The position numbers were made by a program, and so were the translations under genes. From JBBRXJ01 sp038248505 (lineage in GTDB: Bacteria > Bacteroidota > Bacteroidia > Bacteroidales > JBBRXJ01): a DNA stretch of 46,348 bases. The DNA lies in NCBI GenBank assembly GCA_038248505.1, contig JBBRXJ010000013.1:1-46348 (forward strand), written 5' to 3'. A model generated the notes under the pieces. The model had not been told where the DNA came from. It was given only the letters and a program-made list of their open reading frames with translations, and did not search any database. The stretch's first letter is position 1. Each line of letters starts with the position of its first letter. Positions 1-8,018 of this stretch are shown piece by piece.

Positions 1-8
1 ATAACGTG

Positions 9-137
9 CTAATACGCTACGGCTTCCAATTTGGGTATCTGAAAATTATCAATACTGGCGAGGTGTATAGCATTGTATGTGAAATTTAATCCGCTAAATG
101 GAGTGATGTTTTTTGAAGATTGTGTGATTTTATCCAT
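9..137 (-). pseudogene. N-terminal remnant of an IS1380-like transposase
   Basis: On the minus strand an ATG at 137 opens a 42-codon frame that reads MDKITQSSKNITPFSGLNF and then runs to a TAG at 9-11. The ITPFsGLNF block followed by an aIxxxxIDxF segment resembles the start of IS1380-family DDE transposases of Bacteroidota, where a K/N-I-T-P/A-F-G-G-(L/I)-N-F motif sits near residue 10. Intact members are about 400 residues or more, so the early stop implies a broken copy, although the window edge prevents reading on. The frame continues as H-V after the stop, so one C-to-T change in a CAG codon could explain the TAG. Family assignment rests on this one short motif and is tentative. Confidence 0.42.
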
Positions 138-461
138 GATAGTTTATTTGCTGTTGCTGTTGCAAATAGCACCTTTTAGGTGATAATATCACGGATATAA
201 TTAATTAATTTATAATTAATTATAATGTTTTTTTGTTAAGTCTGCGACTTCTGGGTACTTATTTTACTGTAATCTTCATGTAAAATGCAGCGTCCTATAG
301 TTCGTCAGTTTTCGTTATAGGTTGAAGTATTTTTTTCAATGTTTCGAAATTATTATCATCTGCATCTTGGTTATCTTTCAAAATAACTTGTCTTTGTTTT
401 GATGTTTAAATTCAAGTCATCGACTATCATTTGATGTAACTTTTATTAGTATTAGTATAAA
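138..461. other. Gene-free stretch between IS remnant and speA
   Basis: I see no convincing gene here. The left part, upstream of the transposase remnant, holds three dyads: CACC-TTTTA-GGTG (170-182), the overlapping GTGAT-AAT-ATCAC (180-192), and an AT-only inverted repeat with 10-nt arms ATAATTAATT / AATTAATTAT (197-206 and 214-223). These may belong to the end of the insertion sequence or to its target. The rest (230-461) contains only short frames broken by stops in all readings, and no terminator for speA is obvious. Confidence 0.5.
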
Positions 462-2357
462 CTACGATTCCAAATATGTATATCCGTACAATCCTGATCG
501 GTAATTTGATAAAAACTCTTTACCCTCAGAAGCACTAATTATGCCTTTTTTAACAGATGATGTTACCCAAGCTTCAACATTACGCACAAGTTTTTTTGGA
601 TTGTATTGAACATATTCCAATACCTCAGCTACAGATTCGCCATCAATTATCTGATCAATTTCATACCCCGTTTCGCTTAGTGTAACGTGAACCGCATTGG
701 TGTCTCCAAAGAGGTTGTGAAGATCGCCCAATATTTCTTGATACGCGCCTACTAAGAAAACTCCAATATAATAGGATTCTTTAGGGTCAACAGCATGTAC
801 TGGAAGATAGTATGAAAAGTTTTTTGTAGAAATAAAATGATCAATTTTCCCATCAGAATCGCAGGTTACATCTTGCAATGTAGCAGAACGATCGGGTTTT
901 TCATTTAAACGATGTATAGGCATTATAGGGAATATTTGATCAATGGCCCATGAGTCAGGTAGTGATTGAAATAAAGAAAAGTTGCAAAAATATTTATCGC
1001 AGAGTAATTTTGGAAGATGCAAAAATTCATCTGGTATATGTTTTAATTCGGATGACATCTGCTGAACCTCGCGAGCAATAGACCAGAACAAACGTTCAAT
1101 TTGAGCACGGGTTTTTAAATCTAAGAGGCCGAGCGTAAAGCGATCAAGGGCTTCTTCTCGTATTTGTTGTGCATCGTGCCATCCTTCAAGCATTTTAGGT
1201 TGATTAAGTGCATCCCAGATAGAATATAATTCACGCACCAATTCATGATCATTCGGGCTTACTTCTTCATCTTCTTCAAGAGAATTTAAAGATGTAGTTT
1301 CCATTACTTCAAATATAAGAACGGAATGGTGTGCTGTTAAGGAACGACCTGACTCAGTAATAATATTTGGATGCGGAACTTTATTTTTATCAGCGGTATC
1401 AACCATAGTAGAAATAGCATCATTCACATACTCCTGAATACTATAATTCACACTACTCTCACTATTTGATGAGCGGGTACCATCATAATCAACACCTAGT
1501 CCGCCGCCAATATCAACAAACGTAACGCCAAATCCTTGATTACACAGCTGAACATAAAATTGTGATGCTTCACGCAAAGCCATTTTTATACGACGAATTT
1601 TTGTAACCTGGCTGCCAATATGAAAATGCAATAATTTTAAACAATCTTTAAGCTTGTGCGATTCCATGATCTCAAGCGCTTCGAGTAATTCGCTTGATGT
1701 AAGGCCAAATTTACTGCCATCGCCACCAGACTCTTCCCATTTACCACTTCCAGAACTCGCCAGTTTTATGCGAATTCCAATGTTGGGTTTTATCTTATGT
1801 TGCTTGGCTATTTTTATTATTAGTTTTAACTCATTTAATTTCTCTACAACGAGAAAAATCCGACGACCCATTTTTTGAGCTAGTAAAGCCAACTCAATAT
1901 AGTTTTCATCCTTATAACCATTGCAAATAATTAAGGAATCGCTTTCTGTATTTAAAGCAATAATTGCATGTAACTCAGGTTTAGATCCTGCTTCAAGACC
2001 TATATTGAATTTCTTGCCATGGTTAACAATCTCTTCAACCACAGGGCGCATCTGGTTTACCTTGATAGGATAAACAATAAAATTCTTGGCTTTGTACTTA
2101 TATTCCTTTGCTGCAATTTGAAAGCAGCTATCCATCTTCTCAATTCGGCTGTCCAAAATATCAGGAAAACGAATGAGCATAGGTGCCGACACATCGCGCA
2201 ATTGTAAATCTTCAACCAATTCTTTCAGGTCAACTTCAACACCGTCTTTCTTGGGAGTTACAACAACATTCCCTTTTTCGTTTATGGAGAAGAAATTAAT
2301 ACCCCAACCGGTTATGTTGTATAACTCGGCTGAGTCTTCAATGCGCCATTTTCTCAT
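462..2357 (-). CDS. speA: Biosynthetic arginine decarboxylase (SpeA)
   Basis: Pyridoxal-phosphate enzyme that converts arginine to agmatine, the first step of the agmatine route to putrescine, in the cytoplasm. It is a fold-III (alanine-racemase-like) decarboxylase of 631 residues, the normal size for Bacteroidota SpeA. The PLP lysine is in YPIKVNQ (about K99), followed by GLEAGSKPEL, HFHIGSQ, the glycine-rich FVDIGGGLGVDY and TESGRS. The C-terminal half has the GDLHNLFGDTNAVHV block typical of this family. I place the start at the ATG at 2357 (MRKWRIEDS); a TTG two codons upstream is also open but less likely. A TAAATTTG -7 box lies about 58 nt upstream. It follows the galactosidase genes on the same strand after about 190 nt and is probably transcribed on its own. 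Confidence 0.96.
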   Translation of the reverse strand: MRKWRIEDSAELYNITGWGINFFSINEKGNVVVTPKKDGVEVDLKELVEDLQLRDVSAPMLIRFPDILDSRIEKMDSCFQIAAKEYKYKAKNFIVYPIKVNQMRPVVEEIVNHGKKFNIGLEAGSKPELHAIIALNTESDSLIICNGYKDENYIELALLAQKMGRRIFLVVEKLNELKLIIKIAKQHKIKPNIGIRIKLASSGSGKWEESGGDGSKFGLTSSELLEALEIMESHKLKDCLKLLHFHIGSQVTKIRRIKMALREASQFYVQLCNQGFGVTFVDIGGGLGVDYDGTRSSNSESSVNYSIQEYVNDAISTMVDTADKNKVPHPNIITESGRSLTAHHSVLIFEVMETTSLNSLEEDEEVSPNDHELVRELYSIWDALNQPKMLEGWHDAQQIREEALDRFTLGLLDLKTRAQIERLFWSIAREVQQMSSELKHIPDEFLHLPKLLCDKYFCNFSLFQSLPDSWAIDQIFPIMPIHRLNEKPDRSATLQDVTCDSDGKIDHFISTKNFSYYLPVHAVDPKESYYIGVFLVGAYQEILGDLHNLFGDTNAVHVTLSETGYEIDQIIDGESVAEVLEYVQYNPKKLVRNVEAWVTSSVKKGIISASEGKEFLSNYRSGLYGYTYLES

Positions 2358-2414
2358 TACCAATAAAAATATTTAAAAAGTTAACTATAAGATACATACA
2401 TCCAAATGCATTGC

Positions 2415-2422
2415 CAAATTTA
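2415..2422 (-). promoter_or_regulatory. Predicted -7 element upstream of speA
   Basis: On the minus strand this reads TAAATTTG, a perfect match to the Bacteroidota -7 consensus TAnnTTTG. A TTTG lies 22 nt further upstream in the -33 region. A second perfect match, TATATTTG, is at 2445-2452. Predicted from sequence only. Confidence 0.4.
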
Positions 2423-2549
2423 TTGGTTTTTGGATTTGCCCGTTCAAATATAAAATAATTGTATAAGTTTTAGGTCAACAAGTAGGTAGAAGTTATGGAT
2501 TATTTAAGAGCGGTCTAGCCAGAGTAAATGAAATCCCTAGTAAAAACTA

Positions 2550-4400
2550 TTATTTTATAATTCTGATAGTCAATAAACCTGAGGCTGGTACATCCCATTT
2601 TATTATTCCTGCTTTAAGAACAAGCTCTTTTTTCTCTATTACTTTTCCGTAACAATCGTTGATACTAATTTCGGCTTTGCCATAAGCTTTCTTCAAGTCA
2701 ACAATAATCCCTTTTGCACCACTTCCGTTAATAAAATAGAATTCTATACATTGGTTTTCTTCAAGTGGAATACTCATCCCTTGTAAATAAACCGCTGCTA
2801 TGTACCTAGTTTCATAGCGTGAAATAAGAAGAGGATAATTCAACTCTGGATTGCGTGCTTCCAAAAGACCATCAAGTAGGACATCACGATTGGCTCTCCA
2901 AAATCCAAGCCAAAAGCGGAGCATTTCATAATGCGATGGTGGATATTTATCGAGCATTACAGAGACCTGTGGTACTGAAAAAATTGTGCTGAGTAACTGT
3001 TGTGCAGCAACCTCAGCAGTCTCGTCTGGACTCCACATTAATGGATCGGCATGAACCGCAGTATTACCAGCTATTAAACGAATATCTGCAATTTGTTTTC
3101 TGTTTGTTATTGAATTGTTAGGGCAATCGCCTGATCGAAACATATTTCCATATTTACGCATCAAAGGACCGATATAGCTTTGTCTGAACTCAATCATTAC
3201 CTCCGGATTGATGGCCCTCAACTCATGCATAATATCGGTCATCAGGCGATCTACCGCTTCGTTAACCGAAGCATAATCGCGACCGTTCACAGCCTCTTCT
3301 GTGTAGTTATTTGCTACCACCCATTCATCGCCTTTTGTTAAGATAAATTTATCAATAAAATCTAGTTTAAAGCCATCGAGTCCCCATTCAGTCATTGCAG
3401 CTTTATACACATCAATTAAATAACGACGCACTTCCGGAAAACGAGGATCGAGAACCCCTACCATGTCTTCTTTTCTTCTTGATGAGAAGAGCAATTTATC
3501 TTCAAACATTTTAAACACTGGCGAATACTCACCAACATAAGGAACCGAATACCATACCAAACATTTCATTCCTAATTGATGTACTGAGTCAACAAAGCGT
3601 TTCATGTTTGGAACGCGCTCTGGCTTCCATTCTCCACAGTAGGCGTATCCTCTATTATTATCTAATGTTTGCCAGCCATCATCAACAATTATTGATTCGC
3701 AGCCTATTGATTTTGACAATTTGCACTGCTCTAACATTCCCGAAGAACTAACTTGCTGATGAAAACTATACCAAGTTGAGTACATCGGTAAACGTGCTAT
3801 ATCAGGTACTAATGCTGGTTTGTATATATCCATTGATGACCACCATTTTGATACATCATTGAGTGTATTCCATAAAAATAAATCACGTTTGTCAAATCGT
3901 ATTTGAACATGATAGCTTTTTATTGGCGGATAGGCTTCTGTAAAAAAAGAAATCTTGTGTATCAAATTTGAGCTCTCTTCATTCAATCCACAATTAAATA
4001 ACACTGAATTCATAGCATCCGAAACCGACACCGTTAATTTATTTCTGTTATTAATAGTATATAATGAATAAACGGGTGCGTGTGTTGTTGCTCGTGATAC
4101 CATTAATTTGCTTCCCCAGTCAGGTCGGAGCCCTTTGCTTGCTGGGGTCCAAAGATTTTGAACATCGTTCGATGATGTAGTAAAATTCACTGCAATGGCT
4201 GGGAAATTCATTAACGAATCGGAGTTAAATAGCAGATCTAAAATTGCAACATCGCTGGTATTTTTAATAATATTCGCTTGCGTCGAAATATGCGAATTCG
4301 TTCCCGTAATTTCAATTTTTAAACCATCAAATTCAATGTTCTGAGCATTTAATGACATATATGCAAGAGCAAGTGTTAGAAAACTAATTATTGATTTCAT
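2550..4400 (-). CDS. Alpha-galactosidase, GH36 type, exported
   Basis: Glycoside hydrolase that probably releases terminal alpha-linked galactose from oligosaccharides or glycans in the periplasm. The product is 616 residues. It starts with a signal peptide (MKSIISFLTLALAYMSLNAQ), then a beta-rich N-terminal domain, a TIM barrel with IIVDDGWQTLD and the WGLDGFKLDFIDKF strand whose KxD aspartate (about D347) is the expected nucleophile, and the later RSGDCPNNS segment that should supply the acid/base aspartate. I chose the ATG at 4400 because it begins the signal peptide. The frame is open 42 codons further upstream (to 4526), but that stretch is polar and would bury the signal peptide. It is the last gene of the galactoside group, downstream of the helicase. 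Exact substrate is not predictable; GH36 also includes raffinose-family and N-acetylgalactosaminidase activities. Confidence 0.88.
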   Translation of the reverse strand: MKSIISFLTLALAYMSLNAQNIEFDGLKIEITGTNSHISTQANIIKNTSDVAILDLLFNSDSLMNFPAIAVNFTTSSNDVQNLWTPASKGLRPDWGSKLMVSRATTHAPVYSLYTINNRNKLTVSVSDAMNSVLFNCGLNEESSNLIHKISFFTEAYPPIKSYHVQIRFDKRDLFLWNTLNDVSKWWSSMDIYKPALVPDIARLPMYSTWYSFHQQVSSSGMLEQCKLSKSIGCESIIVDDGWQTLDNNRGYAYCGEWKPERVPNMKRFVDSVHQLGMKCLVWYSVPYVGEYSPVFKMFEDKLLFSSRRKEDMVGVLDPRFPEVRRYLIDVYKAAMTEWGLDGFKLDFIDKFILTKGDEWVVANNYTEEAVNGRDYASVNEAVDRLMTDIMHELRAINPEVMIEFRQSYIGPLMRKYGNMFRSGDCPNNSITNRKQIADIRLIAGNTAVHADPLMWSPDETAEVAAQQLLSTIFSVPQVSVMLDKYPPSHYEMLRFWLGFWRANRDVLLDGLLEARNPELNYPLLISRYETRYIAAVYLQGMSIPLEENQCIEFYFINGSGAKGIIVDLKKAYGKAEISINDCYGKVIEKKELVLKAGIIKWDVPASGLLTIRIIK

Positions 4401-4572
4401 CCGTAAATAATTATTTTTTATAGGTCGAGTGGAGCCCATATGTGTTTGGTCAGGAGCCCGATCAACATACATGGTGCTAGTTTCATCTGTGTTTCTGTTA
4501 ACCGAAAGTATACGTGTGGGTTTCATATAAATTTATTTTTATCTTTCTTCGTGATTATCTTTTATGTTTAAC

Positions 4573-5883
4573 TTATAAAGCCACTTCAATTCGTGCTCTC
4601 ATTTTTTTTATAGGTTCTCCTGCAATTGCATCTAATAAAATAGTTACCTTATTGCGTTTAACTGCTACATAGCTTGCAAAATCAAGCACACTAATTAAAC
4701 CAATATCTACTTTTTGTATATTTCCTTTCTGAATAAAAAAGCCAACAATATCTACTTTATTTATTTTATCTTTTTTTCCGGCACCTATATATATTGTTTC
4801 CCATTCTGATTTAGCAGGAAGTAAGGCTTTTTCGGGCAATGTTTCAAATGGCGGCATCTCATCAAGATATTCGGGCTTATGATCATCGTCAGCAAAAATT
4901 AAATAGGCTGATCCTTCTGCTTTCATACGAGCAGTTCGACCATTGCGGTGGGTGTACGCCTCTTCAGTGCTTGGTATCTGATAATGAATGATGCACTCAA
5001 CATCAGAAATATCGAGTCCGCGTGATGCTAAATCGGTAGTAATAAGTAGGCGATAACTGCCATTTCTGAAACGGATCAATGATCGTTCACGAACATCTTG
5101 CTCTAGTCCGCCATGAAAAATGGCACTCTCAATACCACGCTCAAAAAGATAATCACTTACACGTTCCACAGCATCTCTATGATTGCAAAATACAAGTGTA
5201 GGACGATTTCCTATTTTGCATAATAAACGAAATAGTGTATTACTCTTATCAATACCTTCTGATTGTATCGCATGTATTTCCAATTTTATTGCTGAAGATT
5301 CGCTAAGGAAATTCACTTCAAAGGGCGTTGTTATACCTGTAAACTCTGGTATTTCAATTGCAGCTGTTGCCGAGGTTAAAATTCTTTTTTGCAAATGATT
5401 TAAGCGACCTATAATAAAGCTCATTTCTTCCTGAAAGCCAAACTCAAGACACTTATCAAATTCATCGAGTATCAAATATCTTATTGTTGAGGTGTCAATC
5501 CGTTCTCGTTTTATATGATCGGCAATGCGGCCAGGGGTTCCAATAAGAATTGCAGGAGGAAATTTCAAGTTATTTTTCTCAATTTCTACCGGATGTCCTC
5601 CATAGCAGCAGTTCACTTTGAAACCTGTTTTCATGCTTTTAAAAACATCTTCAATCTGAAGAGACAGTTCACGCGATGGCGACAATACAAGTACCTGAAC
5701 AACATTAATTCGCTCATCAATTAATTCTGCAATAGGCAAAAGAAAAGCCAGTGTTTTTCCCGAGCCGGTTGGGGCTAATACAAGCACTTCATGCCCTTTT
5801 TTTATGGCAGATGCTGTGGCGGATTGCATCTCGTTTAATGCAGAAATATTTAGGTGTTTAAGGGACTGTTCGGTTTTTGTCAT
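4573..5883 (-). CDS. DbpA-like DEAD-box ATP-dependent RNA helicase
   Basis: Cytoplasmic RNA helicase of 436 residues, probably acting in large-subunit ribosome assembly as DbpA does. All core motifs are present in order: a Q-motif-like NEMQ (17-20), motif I APTGSGKT (37-44), PSREL, GTPGRI, motif II as DEFD (140-143), motif III SAT (171-173), TTDLASRGLD, and motif VI HRNGRTAR (312-319). A C-terminal domain from about 362 (ETIYIGAGKKDKINKVDIVG) matches the DbpA RNA-binding fold that recognises 23S rRNA in E. coli. Motif II has Phe in place of the Ala of DEAD. The gene sits 9 nt downstream of the GH27 gene, so the two are probably cotranscribed, an odd placement for an RNA helicase between two alpha-galactosidases. 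It could instead be another DEAD-box subfamily carrying a DbpA-type tail. Confidence 0.92.
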   Translation of the reverse strand: MTKTEQSLKHLNISALNEMQSATASAIKKGHEVLVLAPTGSGKTLAFLLPIAELIDERINVVQVLVLSPSRELSLQIEDVFKSMKTGFKVNCCYGGHPVEIEKNNLKFPPAILIGTPGRIADHIKRERIDTSTIRYLILDEFDKCLEFGFQEEMSFIIGRLNHLQKRILTSATAAIEIPEFTGITTPFEVNFLSESSAIKLEIHAIQSEGIDKSNTLFRLLCKIGNRPTLVFCNHRDAVERVSDYLFERGIESAIFHGGLEQDVRERSLIRFRNGSYRLLITTDLASRGLDISDVECIIHYQIPSTEEAYTHRNGRTARMKAEGSAYLIFADDDHKPEYLDEMPPFETLPEKALLPAKSEWETIYIGAGKKDKINKVDIVGFFIQKGNIQKVDIGLISVLDFASYVAVKRNKVTILLDAIAGEPIKKMRARIEVAL

Positions 5884-5892
5884 TTTTTATAG

Positions 5893-7824
5893 CTATTCGG
5901 GTTTCGTTATTCGAAGGAACTCACAACCATGGCGAGGGATTCGTGTGGTGTACACACTTTCGTATATGCCTTTATCGCTTTGTCGCCATACATCATGGAG
6001 CTTCACTTTGTTGCCAAAACCTGCTAATTTAAGATCAAAATTTACATTGATGGTGTCGCGACCAAGGTTAAACAAACCCACCGCTTTACTACCATCTTCT
6101 AATTCTTTCATTAAAATCTTAATATCTCCTGATGTATAAATGGGTGATGCTTGTTTTCCGAGTACATCTTGGTTAACTTCAATTACCTCATCATTGCTTA
6201 ATAAATTTAATGTGAATTCATCCATCTGAGTAAGGTCACAACCAATTAATAAAGGAGCCGATAATAAAGACCAGAGAGTAATATGAGAATATTGCTCATT
6301 CGTAGTGAGACGTGAGTCGCGGATATTGTTGCTCCATCCTAACTTACCAACCACAAGCATATCCGGATCATTCCATGCCCCGGGAGCAGCATATTTTGCT
6401 AAGGTATCTTGCTGATCAAAACCAATACTCCACAAACTTAACCAGGTATCGGTAATATCGCCAGTTGTACGCCATAAATGACCGCCCACCTCAGATCCCC
6501 ATTTCCAAACATTGCCCATTCCATATTGGCACATGCTATATACAATATCACGATTTACATTCTTTAAGGCATTATTCATAGTAATGTATGGCTTCTGATA
6601 TTCCGCTAACGATTGATTTTTTGCTTTTTCACCATAGGAGCACCAGTCGTATTTTAGATAATCAACACCCCAGGCAGCCCAAGTGCGAGCATCATTTTCT
6701 TCATAATTAAAACTGCCGAGAAATTTACCACAGGTTAACTCACCGGGTGATGTGTAAATACCAAACTTAAGGCCTTTAGAATGAATATAGTCCGCCATCT
6801 TTTGCATATCCTTAAACTTGCTGTTGTATGTAAGTATCCCATTGGCATCACGTGCATCAGCTTCCCAGCCATCATCAATGTTTATATACGTCCATCCATG
6901 ATCAGCTAATCCTGTTGATTCTAAATAGTCAGCCGCTGCTTTTACTCTATCTTCATTAATGGATAGACCCCATACATTCCAGCTATTCCAGCCCATTGGA
7001 GGGGTAAGAGCCAATTTATTCCCTATTACTATTTTCAGATTTCGGATACATTCTCCTTTACTATTTTTAGCTTTTAATTTAACAATATACGCACCGGCTT
7101 TTGATACTTTACCGCTAATGATACCAGTCTTTTCGTTGAGTACTAAACCCGAGGGTAAATTCTCAGCTGTTACGGTTATTGGTTTTAAGCCAGTAACGGG
7201 CACGCGAAACAAAAAAGGATTGCCGGGACGAGCTGCCGTTATTTTGGCACCATTAATACGAGGTATCTCAGAAACTTTTGGTGTTAGAATAAATTTATCT
7301 TCGCCACCATAATAATAAACAGATGGTTTAATAGCTCCCGTATATTCAAACTTTGCCTCAAGCCAATTGCCATGATCGTGGTGTGTGCCATCGCCTCCAT
7401 CGCTTGTAATGAGGATAATTTTCTGAACTCCTTTTAAATAAATATCAATTGCTTTTGCAGATTCATTGCTTCTCATTATGCCGCTATTAAAGACTTCCTT
7501 GCCATCCGTTTTTACAATGAAAACTATTGAACCGCCATTCACTTTGGCAACCTTATCATCAACGCCTACAAGTGCCGTAAAACGAGTAGTATTTTTATTG
7601 AGTATTATTTCTATTTCGCTAATGGCATGAGTACAAATGCCCTCAGCATACTTCATCCCATTTACCGAAAGTGTACTATCTGATAGGTTTGTATTAATAT
7701 GCACGGTATTCCAACCTTGTTCAATTTTTGATAAATCAAGTTCTCCAAGGCGTATTGTATTTTTTTTCTGACAGGATGATATGATTACCGTCAGCATTAC
7801 TAATAGATATATCGTCTTTTTCAT
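5893..7824 (-). CDS. Alpha-galactosidase, GH27, lipoprotein with NPCBM domain
   Basis: Predicted surface or periplasmic lipoprotein of 643 residues hydrolysing alpha-galactosides. The signal peptide ends in a lipobox (VIISSC, Cys at 18). Residues about 25-165 form an NPCBM-like carbohydrate-binding domain (GWNTVHIN, NGMKYAEGICTHA, GVDD). Residues about 180-265 form a putative-Ig/cadherin-like domain (ARPGNPFLFRVPVTG, LPSGLVLNEKTGIISG). From about 272 the GH27 barrel follows: LTPPMGWNSWN, YINIDDGWE, the nucleophile in LKYDWC (D393) and the acid/base in WRTTGDI (D456), then a C-terminal beta domain. It is transcribed after the SusD-like gene and 9 nt before the helicase gene. A TAnnTTTG box lies 21 nt before its ATG, so it may also have its own promoter. 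Activity on alpha-N-acetylgalactosamine or beta-arabinopyranose substrates is possible in this family. Confidence 0.93.
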   Translation of the reverse strand: MKKTIYLLVMLTVIISSCQKKNTIRLGELDLSKIEQGWNTVHINTNLSDSTLSVNGMKYAEGICTHAISEIEIILNKNTTRFTALVGVDDKVAKVNGGSIVFIVKTDGKEVFNSGIMRSNESAKAIDIYLKGVQKIILITSDGGDGTHHDHGNWLEAKFEYTGAIKPSVYYYGGEDKFILTPKVSEIPRINGAKITAARPGNPFLFRVPVTGLKPITVTAENLPSGLVLNEKTGIISGKVSKAGAYIVKLKAKNSKGECIRNLKIVIGNKLALTPPMGWNSWNVWGLSINEDRVKAAADYLESTGLADHGWTYINIDDGWEADARDANGILTYNSKFKDMQKMADYIHSKGLKFGIYTSPGELTCGKFLGSFNYEENDARTWAAWGVDYLKYDWCSYGEKAKNQSLAEYQKPYITMNNALKNVNRDIVYSMCQYGMGNVWKWGSEVGGHLWRTTGDITDTWLSLWSIGFDQQDTLAKYAAPGAWNDPDMLVVGKLGWSNNIRDSRLTTNEQYSHITLWSLLSAPLLIGCDLTQMDEFTLNLLSNDEVIEVNQDVLGKQASPIYTSGDIKILMKELEDGSKAVGLFNLGRDTINVNFDLKLAGFGNKVKLHDVWRQSDKGIYESVYTTRIPRHGCEFLRITKPE

Positions 7825-7845
7825 ATTTAATAGTTTTTTTGATCA

Positions 7846-7853
7846 CAAAAATA
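7846..7853 (-). promoter_or_regulatory. Predicted -7 element upstream of GH27 gene
   Basis: The minus strand reads TATTTTTG (TAnnTTTG consensus) 21 nt before the ATG at 7824, with a TTG about 22 nt further upstream. The surrounding 194-nt gap is AT-rich, and I see no terminator between this gene and the upstream SusD-like gene. Confidence 0.35.
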
Positions 7854-8018
7854 GCAAAATACATCAGACAAGGAACAAAAATTGTAATTTTAGGAATAAA
7901 TCAATATTTTTAGAAACATAACTATTCACAAAAAAAACACTATACTAAGGATTATAATATGATAAGAGCAATAATGGAAATAGGCAAGCACCGATTAATG
8001 ATTTTTCAAAATAGTTTT

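Noticed and set aside
250..430. Possible decayed gene on the minus strand between the IS remnant and speA
   Set aside because: Short frames (for example a stretch near 290-380 reading LKDNQDADDN) lack a start codon, change frame and match nothing I know.
4401..4526. N-terminal extension of the GH36 gene to an ATG at 4526
   Set aside because: The 42 extra residues are polar and would place the clear signal peptide in the interior; the ATG at 4400 begins the signal peptide.
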